This document shows positions 19,755 to 28,755 of a stretch of 53,479 nt of DNA, in pieces. A model generated the notes under the pieces. That model was not told the DNA's origin. It worked only from the letters and a program-made list of their open reading frames with translations, and ran no database searches. Each line of letters starts with the position of its first letter. Position 1 is the first letter of the stretch. The stretch comes from Xanthomonas arboricola (GTDB lineage: Bacteria; Pseudomonadota; Gammaproteobacteria; Xanthomonadales; Xanthomonadaceae), in contig NZ_QREM01000010.1 in NCBI RefSeq assembly GCF_003353015.1, forward strand, positions 52,102 to 105,580, written 5' to 3'. A program made the position numbers and the translations under genes.

Positions 19755-21779
19755 TCAGCCGGCCATGCCGTTATGCCGCAACAGCGCATCGATGCTCGGG
19801 GCGCGCCCGCGGAAGGCGCGGAAGTTGTCGGCCGCACTGCGGCTGCCGCCACGCGACAGCACTTCATGGCGAAAACGCGCGCCGGTATCGGCCACCTGGT
19901 CGGGCGCTTCCTCGAAGGCGGCGTAGGCATCGGCGCTGAGCACTTCGGCCCACTTGTAGCTGTAGTAACCGGCGGCGTACCCACCGGCGAAGATGTGGCT
20001 GAACTGGTGCGGGAAGCGATTCCACGCTGGCGGGCGGTTGACCGCCACCTCGTCGCGCACGCGCTCGATCAGCTGCAGCACCTTGTCCTGGGTCGGGTCG
20101 AAGCTGCTGTGCAGCTGCATGTCGAACAAGGCGAATTCCAGCTGGCGCACGGTGAACATGCCGCTCTGGAAATTGCGTGCAGCCAGCAGCCGGTCGAACA
20201 GGTTGCGCGGCAGCGGCTCGCCGGTCTGCACGTGCGCGGTCATCGCCTGCACGCGCTCCCATTCCCAGCAGAAGTTCTCCATGAACTGGCTGGGCAACTC
20301 CACCGCGTCCCATTCCACGCCGTTGATGCCGGCCACGCCCAATTCGCCGATGCGCGTGAGCAGCTGATGCAGGCCGTGGCCCATTTCATGGAACAGCGTG
20401 GTGACTTCGCCATGCCGGAACGTGGCCGGGGCATCGCCACTGCCGCGGCCGAAGTTGCACACCAGATACACCAGCGGCGTCTGCACGCCATTGGCGGTGT
20501 CGCGGCGGTTGCGGCAATCGTCCATCCACGCACCGCCCCGCTTGCCTTCGCGCGCGTACAGGTCCAGATAGAACTGGCCGACCAGCGCGCCCTGCGCATC
20601 TTCCAGGCGATAGAAGCGCACGTCCTCATGCCAGACCGGCGCACGATCGAGCTTGACGGTCAGGCCATACAGGCTGTGGATCACATCGAACAGGCCGGCC
20701 AGCACCTTCGGCTCGGTGAAGTACTGCTTCACCTCCTGCTCGGAGAAGCTGTAGCGCGCCTGCTTGAGTTTTTCGCTGGCGTAGGCCAGATCCCAGGCCT
20801 GCAGTTCGTCCAGGCCCAGCGCATCGCGTGCAAAGGTTTCAAGTTCGGCGCGATCGCGTTGCGCATACGGCTTGGCGCGCACCGCCAGATCGCGCAGGAA
20901 GCCCATCACTTCGTCCGGGCTTTGCGCCATCTTGGTGGCGACCGAATATTCCGCGTAACTGGCAAACCCGAGCAGCTGCGCCAGCTCGGCGCGCAGGGCC
21001 AGAATACGATCGATAGTGGCACTGTTGTCCAGCGCCGCATCGCCGAACTCGGAGGCGCGCTCGGCGTTGGCGCGATACAGCCGCGCGCGCAGTTCGCGAT
21101 TGTCCGCATCGGTCTGCACCGGCAGGTAGCACGGCATCTGCAAGGTGAGCTTCCAGCCCGGCACGCCGTCCTTTTCGGCAGCGGCGCGTGCCGCGGCGAC
21201 CACTTCGGCGGGCAGGCCGGACAGCTCGCTTTCGTCTTCGCTTAGGTACGACCAGGCATCGGTGGCATCGAGCACGTTCTGCGAAAACCTGGCGGCCAGC
21301 GCGGACAGTTCTTCCTGGACCTGCGCAAACCGGGCCTTGGACGCGTCATCCAGCTCGGCACCGCCGAGGCGGAAATCGCGCAGCGCGTTTTCCAGCACCT
21401 TGCGCCGCGCGGCGTCGTAGTGCGCCGCTTCCGGCGCGTCGGCCAGCGCCTTGTACTGCGCGTACAGCGCCAGGTTCTGCGCCAGCGCACTGCCGAAGCG
21501 GCTGAGCTTGGGCAGGTTGCTGTTGTAGGCCTCGCGCAGCTCCGGCGTGTTGACCACCGCCTGCAGATGGCCGACCTGGCCCCAGGCGCGCCACAGCCGC
21601 TCGGTGGCATCGTCCAGCGGCACCACGAAGCTGTCCCAGCTGACCGGGCTGACCTGCTCGGCCGCTTTCACTGCGGCCTCGGCGTCGGCCAGCAGTTGAT
21701 CGATCGCCGGGCCCACGTGCTCGGGGCGGATCGCATCGAAGGACGGCAGTCCGGACAGGTCGAGCAGCGGGTTGGTCAT
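19755..21779 (-). CDS. prlC: Oligopeptidase A (M3 metallopeptidase)
   Basis: This 674-residue cytoplasmic zinc peptidase degrades short peptides, including cleaved signal peptides. The zinc motif HEMGH is near residue 463 (TLFHEMGHGLHQLL), with the downstream third-ligand region present. The N-terminal MTNPLLDLSGLPSFDAI and overall length match bacterial PrlC. It runs convergent to fabB and ends in the edge of the palindromic repeat. Confidence 0.95.
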   Translation of the reverse strand: MTNPLLDLSGLPSFDAIRPEHVGPAIDQLLADAEAAVKAAEQVSPVSWDSFVVPLDDATERLWRAWGQVGHLQAVVNTPELREAYNSNLPKLSRFGSALAQNLALYAQYKALADAPEAAHYDAARRKVLENALRDFRLGGAELDDASKARFAQVQEELSALAARFSQNVLDATDAWSYLSEDESELSGLPAEVVAAARAAAEKDGVPGWKLTLQMPCYLPVQTDADNRELRARLYRANAERASEFGDAALDNSATIDRILALRAELAQLLGFASYAEYSVATKMAQSPDEVMGFLRDLAVRAKPYAQRDRAELETFARDALGLDELQAWDLAYASEKLKQARYSFSEQEVKQYFTEPKVLAGLFDVIHSLYGLTVKLDRAPVWHEDVRFYRLEDAQGALVGQFYLDLYAREGKRGGAWMDDCRNRRDTANGVQTPLVYLVCNFGRGSGDAPATFRHGEVTTLFHEMGHGLHQLLTRIGELGVAGINGVEWDAVELPSQFMENFCWEWERVQAMTAHVQTGEPLPRNLFDRLLAARNFQSGMFTVRQLEFALFDMQLHSSFDPTQDKVLQLIERVRDEVAVNRPPAWNRFPHQFSHIFAGGYAAGYYSYKWAEVLSADAYAAFEEAPDQVADTGARFRHEVLSRGGSRSAADNFRAFRGRAPSIDALLRHNGMAG

Positions 21780-21878
21780 GGGGCGCTCCGGCAGGGGACT
21801 GGATCAGGAATCAGGATGAGGCGCTGGCACAGGTTGCGATACACAACGGTTTTGCCAGCGGCGTGCAGGATATGGCGG

Positions 21879-22982
21879 TCATTCCAGCGCTGCACAAGGC
21901 AGCGCCGGCAAGTCGCCGCCGTTGACGGCGACGGCAATGGCCGCATCGCTGTCGGTGACGTCGATCTCGCGCGCCGCGTACCAGGCCGGGTCGTAATAGC
22001 TGTGCGCGTAGCGCTCGCCGGCATCGCACAGGATGGTGACGATGGAGCCGCTGCGGCCGGCCTGGCGCATGCGCTGGGCGGCCTGCAGCACGCCGACGAA
22101 GTTGGTGCCGGTGGAACCACCGACGCGGCGGCCGAGCGTGGCGCTGACATGGCGCATCGCCGCCAGGCTCAGGGCGTCGGGCACCTTGATCATCATGTCC
22201 ACGCAGCTGGCGATGAAGCTGGACTCCACCCGCGGGCGGCCGATGCCTTCGATGCGCGAGCCGCCGGTGATGGCCAGCTCCTCGGAGCACTGCCCGTCCA
22301 CCGCGCGGCAATAACCGTCGAAGAACACCGATACTTCCGGGTCGGCGCACAGGATGCGGGTGGCGTGGCGCCGGTAGCGCACATAGCGGCCCAGCGTGGC
22401 GCTGGTGCCGCCGGTGCCGGGGCTGCAGACGATCCAGTCCGGGATCGGATGCGGCTCCTCGGCCAGCTGCTTGAAGATCGATTCGGCGATGTTGTTGTTG
22501 GCGCGCCAGTCGGTGGCGCGCTCGGCGTAGGTGAACTGGTCCATGAAATGGCCGCCGGTCTCGCGTGCGAGCTGGTGCGAGGCACTGTCCAGATCGCAGG
22601 CACGTTCGACCAGGTGGCAGCGGCCGCCCTGGAACTGAATCGCGGCGATCTTTTCCGGCGAGGTCGACGCCGGCATCACCGCGATGAAGGGCACGCCCAG
22701 CAGCCGCGCGAAATAGGCCTCGGAAATGGCGGTCGAGCCACTGGAGGCCTCAATCACCGGCCGCCCGGCACGCAGCCAGCCGTTGGTCAGCGCGTACAGG
22801 AACAGCGAGCGCGCCAGCCGGTGCTTGAGGCTGCCGGTCGGGTGGCTGGACTCGTCCTTGAAATACAGGTCGATGCCCGGAAAGCCCGGCAGGTCCATCG
22901 GAATCAGGTGGGTGTCGGCCGAACGGTTGAAATCGGCCTCGATCTTCTGGATGGCGGCGGCCACCCACTGGCGCTGCGACAT
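21879..22982 (-). CDS. PLP-dependent cysteine-synthase-family enzyme (possible cysteine desulfhydrase)
   Basis: This 367-residue fold-type II PLP enzyme has the cofactor Lys in PTGSLKHRLA, the substrate loop ASSGSTAIS and the phosphate-binding GTGGTSATLG. It differs from CysK/CysM in its N-terminal stretch (about 40 residues before KDESSHPTG) and a C-terminal extension. It looks like the Cds1-type group, of which mycobacterial members are reported to release H2S from cysteine; this comparison is from memory. It is divergent from copL, sharing a 132-nt intergenic region with the copper operon. Synthesis or breakdown of cysteine cannot be told apart here. Confidence 0.82.
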   Translation of the reverse strand: MSQRQWVAAAIQKIEADFNRSADTHLIPMDLPGFPGIDLYFKDESSHPTGSLKHRLARSLFLYALTNGWLRAGRPVIEASSGSTAISEAYFARLLGVPFIAVMPASTSPEKIAAIQFQGGRCHLVERACDLDSASHQLARETGGHFMDQFTYAERATDWRANNNIAESIFKQLAEEPHPIPDWIVCSPGTGGTSATLGRYVRYRRHATRILCADPEVSVFFDGYCRAVDGQCSEELAITGGSRIEGIGRPRVESSFIASCVDMMIKVPDALSLAAMRHVSATLGRRVGGSTGTNFVGVLQAAQRMRQAGRSGSIVTILCDAGERYAHSYYDPAWYAAREIDVTDSDAAIAVAVNGGDLPALPCAALE

Positions 22983-23114
22983 GGCAGGACTGTGCGGCGA
23001 AGGAAGCGCCAATTCTACCGCTGCCAGGTGCGCGACCACGGCGGGCGGGTCATCGGGCGGACAGCTGGACGCCGGTGCTATGCTGGCCGCACCTGTCCGC
23101 CGCCCTGACTGCCC

Positions 23115-23516
23115 GTGCTGCGTTGCCTGCTCCGCCTGCTGCTGTGCCTGTGCCTGGTTGCCAATACGGCCACCGGCGCCTGGGCGTCGGTGGGCATGGC
23201 GCTGCCGGCCATGGCGTCGGCCGGGACGGTTGCGACCGCGTCGATGGCGCACGCGCCCACGTCGGCCGCGATGCCGTGCCATGCCGACATGCAGCCAACC
23301 GCTGCGGCGCATCCCCCCGATAAAACCCAGCATGCGCACCCGGCCGACTGCTGCAAGCTGGGCAGCTGCGATTGCCTGCAGCACTGCAGCCTCGCCCTGC
23401 TGACCCTGCCTGCGGTGCCCGCCGGCCTGCCTGGCCGCCCCACCCTGCCTGCCACCCTGGCCGAAGGACGCAGCAGCCCGCTGCCCGAGCAACCGGTTCG
23501 ACCTCCCATCGCCTGA
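23115..23516 (+). CDS. copL: CopL-family metal-binding regulatory protein
   Basis: This 133-residue exported protein begins with GTG; an in-frame stop at 23106 and the absence of another start support it. It has a hydrophobic signal sequence (1-25), a middle part with Met and His, a Cys cluster (CCKLGSCDCLQHC) and a proline-rich C-terminus ending RPPIA. In Xanthomonas, copL is required for copper-induced expression of copAB. Its position, first in the operon before copA, fits. The cysteine cluster plus prolines also resemble nascent-chain copper sensors (CutF and CruR); whether CopL works like them is inference. Confidence 0.83.
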   Translation: MLRCLLRLLLCLCLVANTATGAWASVGMALPAMASAGTVATASMAHAPTSAAMPCHADMQPTAAAHPPDKTQHAHPADCCKLGSCDCLQHCSLALLTLPAVPAGLPGRPTLPATLAEGRSSPLPEQPVRPPIA

Positions 23517-23520
23517 GCGC

Positions 23521-23606
23521 TGACGGCTTTCGCCGTCATCGGGCCTGCGTGCGTGTTGCGCAGGGTTTCCAGAGCGATGCGATGCGCTTGCCTTGATTGG
23601 CAGGCC
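23521..23606 (+). promoter_or_regulatory. Structured copL-copA spacer with alternative pairings
   Basis: Three possible helices were found by eye: TGACGGC (23521-23527) with GCCGTCA (23532-23538); CCTGCG (23544-23549) with CGCAGG (23559-23564); and GGCCTGC (23542-23548) with GCAGGCC (23600-23606). The last two exclude each other, and the third ends 5 nt before the GGAG of copA. This resembles an attenuator-like switch, but no experiment or folding energy backs it. Confidence 0.45.
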
Positions 23607-23620
23607 GCGCCGGAGATGTC

Positions 23621-25411
23621 ATGTCCTTCGATCCCAGTTCTTTCGATCCACCCTCCAATGGCGGCCTGAGCCGACGCCGCTTCGTGCAAGGCCTGGCCTT
23701 GGGCGGGGTTGCCGCAAGCACCGGCCTGTGGCGCAGCGATGCGCGTGCATCCAACCCGGTGAGCACGCCAGTCCTGCGCGGCAGCAGCCAATCGCTGCAG
23801 ATCGGCCGCATGCCGGTCAACCTCACCGGGCGCACCCGCAGCGCCATCACCGTCAACCAGAGCCTGCCCGCGCCCACGCTGCGCTGGCGCGAGGGCGACA
23901 CGGTCAGCGTGCGCGTGCGCAATGGGCTGGCCGACCAACCCACCTCGGTGCACTGGCACGGCCTGTTGCTGCCGGCCAACATGGATGGCGTGCCGGGGAT
24001 GAGCTTCGACGGCATCGCGCCGGGCCAGGAGTATCACTACCGCTTCGCGCTGCGCCAGTCCGGCACTTACTGGTACCACAGCCATTCGATGTTCCAGGAG
24101 CAGGCCGGCTTGTATGGCGCCATCGTCATCGACCCGCTGGCGCCGCCGCCGTATCGGCACGACCGCGAGCATGTGGTGCTGCTCTCGGACTGGACCGACC
24201 TGGACCCGGCCGCGCTGTTCCGGCGGCTCAAGCAGATGCCCAGCCACGACAACTACGCGCAGCGCACGGTGGGTGATTTCCTGCGCGATGCGCGCGACGA
24301 CGGCTTGCGCGCAACGCTGGCCGATCGCGGCATGTGGGGGCGCATGCGCATGACCCCGACCGACCTGTCCGACGTCAACGCCAACACCTATACCTACCTG
24401 CTCAACGGCGTCGCCCCGGCTGGCAACTGGACCGGGCTGTTCCAGCCCGGCGAGAAGGTATTGCTGCGTTTCATCAACGGCTCGTCGATGACCTACTTCG
24501 ACATCCGCATCCCCGGCCTGCGCATGACCGTGGTGGCCGCCGACGGCCAGTACGTGCATCCGGTCAGCGTGGACGAGCTGCGCATCGCCGCGGCCGAAAC
24601 CTTCGACGTGCTGGTCGAACCCATCGGCCAGGATGCATTTACGGTGTTCGCGCAGGACATGGGCCGCACCGGTTTCGCCTGCGGCACGCTGGCGGTGCGG
24701 CATGGGTTGCAGGCGCCGATACCGGCGCTGGACCCGCGCGCGATCTTGACCATGCAGGACATGGGGCACGGCGATGGCATGCACCATGCGGTACCGCCGA
24801 TGCACGGCGCCGCCGGGATGCAGGCCGCGCATGCGGGGCATTCCATGCACACGCATGCCGCTGCCCCGACGGATGCGCACGACAAGACGCCTCGCCACCC
24901 TGCCAGCGAAGATGGCAATCCCTTGATCGACATGCGCAGCAATGCCACCGCGCCGCGCCTGGACGACCCTGGCGTGGGCCTGCGCGACAACGGCCGCCGG
25001 GTGCTGTGCTACGCCGACCTGCACAGCCTGTTCGAGGATCCGGACGGCCGTGAGCCAGGGCGCGAGATCGAACTGCACCTGACCGGGCATATGGAGAAAT
25101 TCGCCTGGTCGTTCGACGGCATCGCCTTCGCCTCGGCAGAGCCCTTGCGGCTGCGGTACGGCGAGCGGCTGCGCATCGTGCTGGTCAACGACACCATGAT
25201 GCAGCACCCCATCCACCTGCACGGCATGTGGAGCGATCTGGAAGACGCCGACGGCAATTTCCAGGTGCGCAAGCACACCATCGACATGCCGCCCGGCACG
25301 CGCCGCAGCTACCGCGTCCGCGCCGATGCGCTGGGCCGCTGGGCCTACCATTGCCATCTGCTGTACCACATGGAAGCGGGCATGATGCGCGAAGTGCGGG
25401 TGGAGGCATGA
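23621..25411 (+). CDS. copA: Copper-resistance multicopper oxidase CopA
   Basis: This 596-residue periplasmic laccase-like oxidase is exported by the Tat path (SRRRFVQG at 17-24). Copper-binding motifs are HWHG (about 110), WYHSHS (about 150), HPIHLHG (about 528) and HCHLLYHM (about 576). A Met/His-rich insert (MGHGDGMHHAVPPMHG and on, around residue 380-430) probably binds extra copper. It oxidises Cu(I) to the less toxic Cu(II). The ATG at 23621 follows GGAG and gives the Tat signal close to the start. The stop overlaps the copB start (ATGA). Confidence 0.96.
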   Translation: MSFDPSSFDPPSNGGLSRRRFVQGLALGGVAASTGLWRSDARASNPVSTPVLRGSSQSLQIGRMPVNLTGRTRSAITVNQSLPAPTLRWREGDTVSVRVRNGLADQPTSVHWHGLLLPANMDGVPGMSFDGIAPGQEYHYRFALRQSGTYWYHSHSMFQEQAGLYGAIVIDPLAPPPYRHDREHVVLLSDWTDLDPAALFRRLKQMPSHDNYAQRTVGDFLRDARDDGLRATLADRGMWGRMRMTPTDLSDVNANTYTYLLNGVAPAGNWTGLFQPGEKVLLRFINGSSMTYFDIRIPGLRMTVVAADGQYVHPVSVDELRIAAAETFDVLVEPIGQDAFTVFAQDMGRTGFACGTLAVRHGLQAPIPALDPRAILTMQDMGHGDGMHHAVPPMHGAAGMQAAHAGHSMHTHAAAPTDAHDKTPRHPASEDGNPLIDMRSNATAPRLDDPGVGLRDNGRRVLCYADLHSLFEDPDGREPGREIELHLTGHMEKFAWSFDGIAFASAEPLRLRYGERLRIVLVNDTMMQHPIHLHGMWSDLEDADGNFQVRKHTIDMPPGTRRSYRVRADALGRWAYHCHLLYHMEAGMMREVRVEA

Positions 25412-26724
25412 GCGCACTGCAGACGCAACACGTGGCGCTGCTCGCACTACTGCTGAGCGCATCGGCTGCTGCACAGGAGCATCAGCATGCGGCGATGGCA
25501 TCATCCGCGCATGCCGATGATGCGCATGCAATGCAGATGGCTGAGCAGGCAACGGCCTCCCAGCCGCAGACGTCCATCGCAACAGCGACCTCGCCGTCAT
25601 CCGCGCAGGTGAGCGCAGATGCGATGCAGATGGATCATGCGCATCTGCACCACGTGCAGCACTCCAGCGCTACATCGGCATCGGCATCGACAAACGCTGC
25701 TGACGGCACGCCTGCGCAACGCCCGGTACACGCCGACGCTTCGGCAGTGCCGACATCGACGCACCACGCCGGCATGCAGCGCGCCGATGCCGAGCATGCC
25801 GCACACCAGACCTCTGCCAATCCACAGCCGGACCCCACCCAGCGATCGCAGGCAGACATCGACCACGACACGATGGAGCACGCGTCCATGGAGCATGCGT
25901 CGATGCAACATGGACAGGCGCAGCACGGGGCGATGAATCACACCGGGATGGAACCTACGCCGCCCCCCCGAGCAGCGCCGCAGACACCGGCATCACCCAC
26001 CGCCAGCGCAGTGCCACGCACGCCGATTCCGGAACCCACGGCCGAGGAAATCGCTGCAGCATTTGCCCCCTTGCAGCACCATGCGATGCACGCGCCAGGC
26101 ATCAATCACTACGTGTTGCTCGATCGGCTGGAAGCCTTCGACACCACGCGCGGCAGCGGCCAGGACTGGGAAGCACGCGCCTGGATCGGTGGCGATATCG
26201 ACCGGCTCTGGTTGCGCAGCGAAGGCGAGCGGCAGGACGGGCGTACGCAGGCCGCATCGGTGGAAGCCTTCTATGGCCACGCCATCTCGCCATGGTGGGA
26301 CCTGCTGGTCGGTGCACGCCAGGACATCGGCGCGGGCGAGCACCGCAGCTGGGCCGCCTTCGGCGTGCAGGGACTGGCGCCCTACAAGTTCGAGACCGAA
26401 GCCACGCTCTACGTCGGCAGTGGCAGCCGCGCCGCCTTGCGGCTGGAGGGCGAGTACGAGGTGCTGCTCACCAACCGGCTGATCCTGCAACCGCGTGTGG
26501 AAGCCGGCATCGCCCTCACCGATGATGAGCGGCGCGGCGTCGACAGCGGCCTGGAGCAGGTCGAGGTCGGCCTGCGGCTGCGCTACGAAATCACCCGCCG
26601 CTTCGCGCCCTATCTCGGCTGGGTGCACAGCCGCAGTTTCGGTGATACCGCCCGCCGCGCTGCGATCGACGATGAGCCTGCACGCGACAGCCGGTTCGTC
26701 GCCGGCGTGCGCATCTGGTTCTGA
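25408..26724 (+). CDS. copB: Copper-resistance outer-membrane protein CopB
   Basis: This 438-residue protein has a signal peptide (ending ASAAAQ) and then about 200 residues very rich in His and Met with near-repeats such as MEHASMEHASMQHG, a copper-binding, likely disordered region. The C-terminal half, from NHYVLLDRLEAFD, is the CopB beta-barrel ending RIWF. It is thought to sequester or export copper at the outer membrane together with CopA. The ATG at 25408 overlaps the copA stop and is preceded by GGAGG. Confidence 0.94.
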   Translation: MSALQTQHVALLALLLSASAAAQEHQHAAMASSAHADDAHAMQMAEQATASQPQTSIATATSPSSAQVSADAMQMDHAHLHHVQHSSATSASASTNAADGTPAQRPVHADASAVPTSTHHAGMQRADAEHAAHQTSANPQPDPTQRSQADIDHDTMEHASMEHASMQHGQAQHGAMNHTGMEPTPPPRAAPQTPASPTASAVPRTPIPEPTAEEIAAAFAPLQHHAMHAPGINHYVLLDRLEAFDTTRGSGQDWEARAWIGGDIDRLWLRSEGERQDGRTQAASVEAFYGHAISPWWDLLVGARQDIGAGEHRSWAAFGVQGLAPYKFETEATLYVGSGSRAALRLEGEYEVLLTNRLILQPRVEAGIALTDDERRGVDSGLEQVEVGLRLRYEITRRFAPYLGWVHSRSFGDTARRAAIDDEPARDSRFVAGVRIWF

Positions 26725-26941
26725 GACAGCCGGTGTGCGCATGGGCCTGGCCATTGGGATTCCGATGCAGGCCCATGCCACGCGCTTGACCAGCGCAGGT
26801 CGTGCTGGCGCGTGCGATCGATCAGGGAGCGACGCCAGATCACCGATGCGCACCCTGCAGACATGCCGACAACCCCTGCCCCGCTACCATCGGCACCCAG
26901 CGCAGCCCGACCTGCCACGACATTCCACCGAGGAGACCGCA

Positions 26942-27466
26942 ATGCCCTTGACCGACCTGCAACACGTTCCCGGCGCCAGCGCCGCGCCTGCCGACACCGC
27001 CGGCTTCGTGTTCAACCACACCATGCTGCGCATCAAGGATGCGCAGCGTTCGCTGGATTTCTACACGCGCGTGCTGGGCTTCCGCCTGCTGGATGCGCGC
27101 CATTTTGCCGATGCGCAGTTCAGCCTGTACTTCCTGGCCCTGCTGCCCGACGGCACCGCGATCCCCGACGACGATGCCGCGCGGCGGCTGTGGATGGCCG
27201 GCATCCCCGGCGTGCTCGAACTCACCCACAACCACGGCACCGAAACCCAGGACGGCCCGGTCTACCACGACGGCAACAGCGACCCACGCGGCTTCGGCCA
27301 CATCTGCATCTCGGTACCGGACATCCACGCCGCCTGCGCGCGTTTCGACAGCCTCAACGTGCCGTACCAGAAACGCCTGGAAGACGGCCGCATGAAGCAC
27401 CTGGCCTTCATCAAGGACCCGGACGGCTACTGGGTGGAGATCATCTCCAATACGCCGCTGGCGTAA
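26942..27466 (+). CDS. gloA: Lactoylglutathione lyase (glyoxalase I)
   Basis: This 174-residue metalloenzyme converts the methylglyoxal-glutathione hemithioacetal to S-lactoylglutathione. It shows FNHTMLRIKD (metal His), VLELTHNHGTE (metal Glu), GFGHICISVPD (metal His) and DPDGYWVEII (metal/catalytic Glu). Length near 174 with the extra loops of the longer (Zn-type-like) group fits the eukaryote-like/Pseudomonas GloA3 class rather than the 135-residue E. coli type. The ATG at 26942 follows GAGGAGA. Its 3' end overlaps a predicted small gene on the other strand. Confidence 0.94.
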   Translation: MPLTDLQHVPGASAAPADTAGFVFNHTMLRIKDAQRSLDFYTRVLGFRLLDARHFADAQFSLYFLALLPDGTAIPDDDAARRLWMAGIPGVLELTHNHGTETQDGPVYHDGNSDPRGFGHICISVPDIHAACARFDSLNVPYQKRLEDGRMKHLAFIKDPDGYWVEIISNTPLA

Positions 27467-27710
27467 CGCAGAACACCGCATGACAAAGTGCCCGGAGTTC
27501 CCGGGCACTGACTATTTCAAGCATTGCGCTACCGGCACTTGCCACCAAACGCCGCGCGCGAACAGGCTGCGCCAGCGCAAACACCGCCCACGCATGTGTC
27601 CCCGTGCAGTGCACCCGGATGCCATCGTGCACCACGACGCCGGGCGGGACATCGCTGGCCATTGCGGCGCCGCTCAGCGCCGAGGTCGCCACCGCAATAA
27701 ACGCTTTCAT
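27441..27710 (-). CDS. Small hypothetical exported protein
   Basis: This 89-residue frame opens with a plausible signal peptide (MKAFIAVATSALSGAAMASD) and an AAGGA ribosome site 4 nt before the ATG. No family was recognised. It carries two cysteines in the C-terminal ALCHAVFCVT segment and one in the middle. Its end overlaps the gloA 3' end by 26 nt on the opposite strand, and a hairpin at 27487-27509 lies inside it. Both facts make the gene uncertain, and a chance frame is possible. Confidence 0.4.
   Translation of the reverse strand: MKAFIAVATSALSGAAMASDVPPGVVVHDGIRVHCTGTHAWAVFALAQPVRARRLVASAGSAMLEIVSARELRALCHAVFCVTPAAYWR
27487..27509 (+). terminator. Possible gloA terminator hairpin
   Basis: AGTGCCCGG (27487-27495) and CCGGGCACT (27501-27509) form a perfect 9-bp stem 20 nt after the gloA stop. 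No T-run follows (GACTATTTC), so it may act only as a 3'-end stabiliser. Confidence 0.4.
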
Positions 27711-27892
27711 GGATTCCTTCCCTGGAAACAGCGTCGCATTGCGTGTCCCCCACGCAATGCGACATGGCACCGTCAGATCGCGCGGACAGCGATCAACCGC
27801 ACAGTGCTTTGGTCCATCAGACAACGGTCCGCAGTCGGCTAGAACGCTCAGTTGCGGACTGAGTGTGAGCGCATCGTGCGCACTTGGCAGTC

Positions 27893-27924
27893 GGGGCGGT
27901 CCCCACAACTGTAGGGACCGCCCC
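27893..27924. other. Strong 11-bp hairpin after a hypothetical gene
   Basis: GGGGCGGTCCC (27893-27903) and GGGACCGCCCC (27914-27924) pair perfectly around a 10-nt loop, 15 nt beyond the stop of the gene read leftwards from 28413. Terminator-like in position for that gene but without a T-run on either side. Confidence 0.5.
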
Positions 27925-27939
27925 GGAAGTGGCGCTTAG

Positions 27940-28413
27940 CTACGCGTGCAGCAGTCCGCCATGACTGCGCTGCCACTGGCGCGGCGGGCGCAGTGCGGCA
28001 AGCGTGTGGACCAGCTCGCGATAGGTCCCGGCCAGCTGTGCAAACAGGCCTGCATCGCTGTAGCGCGTATCGGCCACTTCGAAATACGCGCCGCGGCCCA
28101 GCTCGATGAAGTAGTCGATGCTGAGCCGGCGGCGCTGCGCGATCCCGGGAAACAGACCTGCAATCAGCAGGCATTGATCTCCAATGTCGCGCAATGCATC
28201 CGCCCGCAGGCTGCCGATCTGGTCGTGCGCGTGCAACCAGGCCAGTGCCTGGGTGCGCGAGACCAGCTGCGCATCGCGCTGCAGGCGCAGCAACACGAAC
28301 ACCAGGTAGTGCTCGCGCGATTCGTCCAGCGGATGCGCGATCCGCTGCCCCGCCTCACGTACCAACGCCTGCCACAACTCGGCCGGCGCGCCCTGTTTGA
28401 AAGACTCGTGCAT
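27940..28413 (-). CDS. Conserved-looking hypothetical protein
   Basis: This 157-residue soluble protein is predicted from a strong ribosome site (AGGAGG, 4 nt before the ATG at 28413) and an even, helix-rich composition. There is no signal peptide or membrane segment. Sequence features include HPLDESREHYLVFVLLRLQRD and IDYFIELGRGAYFEVAD. It looks like an all-helical cytoplasmic protein; I do not recognise the family. Its neighbours glmS and gloA give no functional hint. Confidence 0.7.
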   Translation of the reverse strand: MHESFKQGAPAELWQALVREAGQRIAHPLDESREHYLVFVLLRLQRDAQLVSRTQALAWLHAHDQIGSLRADALRDIGDQCLLIAGLFPGIAQRRRLSIDYFIELGRGAYFEVADTRYSDAGLFAQLAGTYRELVHTLAALRPPRQWQRSHGGLLHA

Positions 28414-28755
28414 ACGTCCTCCTGCGTGATGGGACCCTCGCAGCAAGCGTATGCATAACCTGGGCCATCGCGTTGGCAGCCGGAGCCGTCGTCTGCCAAT
28501 CTTTCATCACTGCCGCATCGATGGCGCCCTGAACCCGGTGGCACGACCCGGTGCCCCCTCCACCTGTGGGTCATGGCGACGCAAGCCGCCGCACCCGTCA
28601 CCCGATGCCAGGGCGCAACCCAGGGGAGGCTGGCCAGACGTGGCGGGCAGCCATTGGCAGGTGCGGTGGAGAACCGCCATGCACCTGAGTGGATGCCGTA
28701 GCTGGCAGCAACTGCGCTCGCGTTGCACCGAGCGCAGCCCTTCGATCAGCTGCGC
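28414..28755. other. Intergenic region downstream of glmS
   Basis: This 342-nt gap has no supported gene. A hairpin of CTGCGCTCG (28712-28720) with CGAGCGCAG (28729-28737) lies 18 nt past the glmS stop and may end its transcript, although no T-run follows. Confidence 0.5.

Noticed and set aside
23078-25600. An 840-codon open frame on the minus strand across copL and copA
   Set aside because: Shadow of copA; His- and Arg-rich low-complexity translation without a known family.
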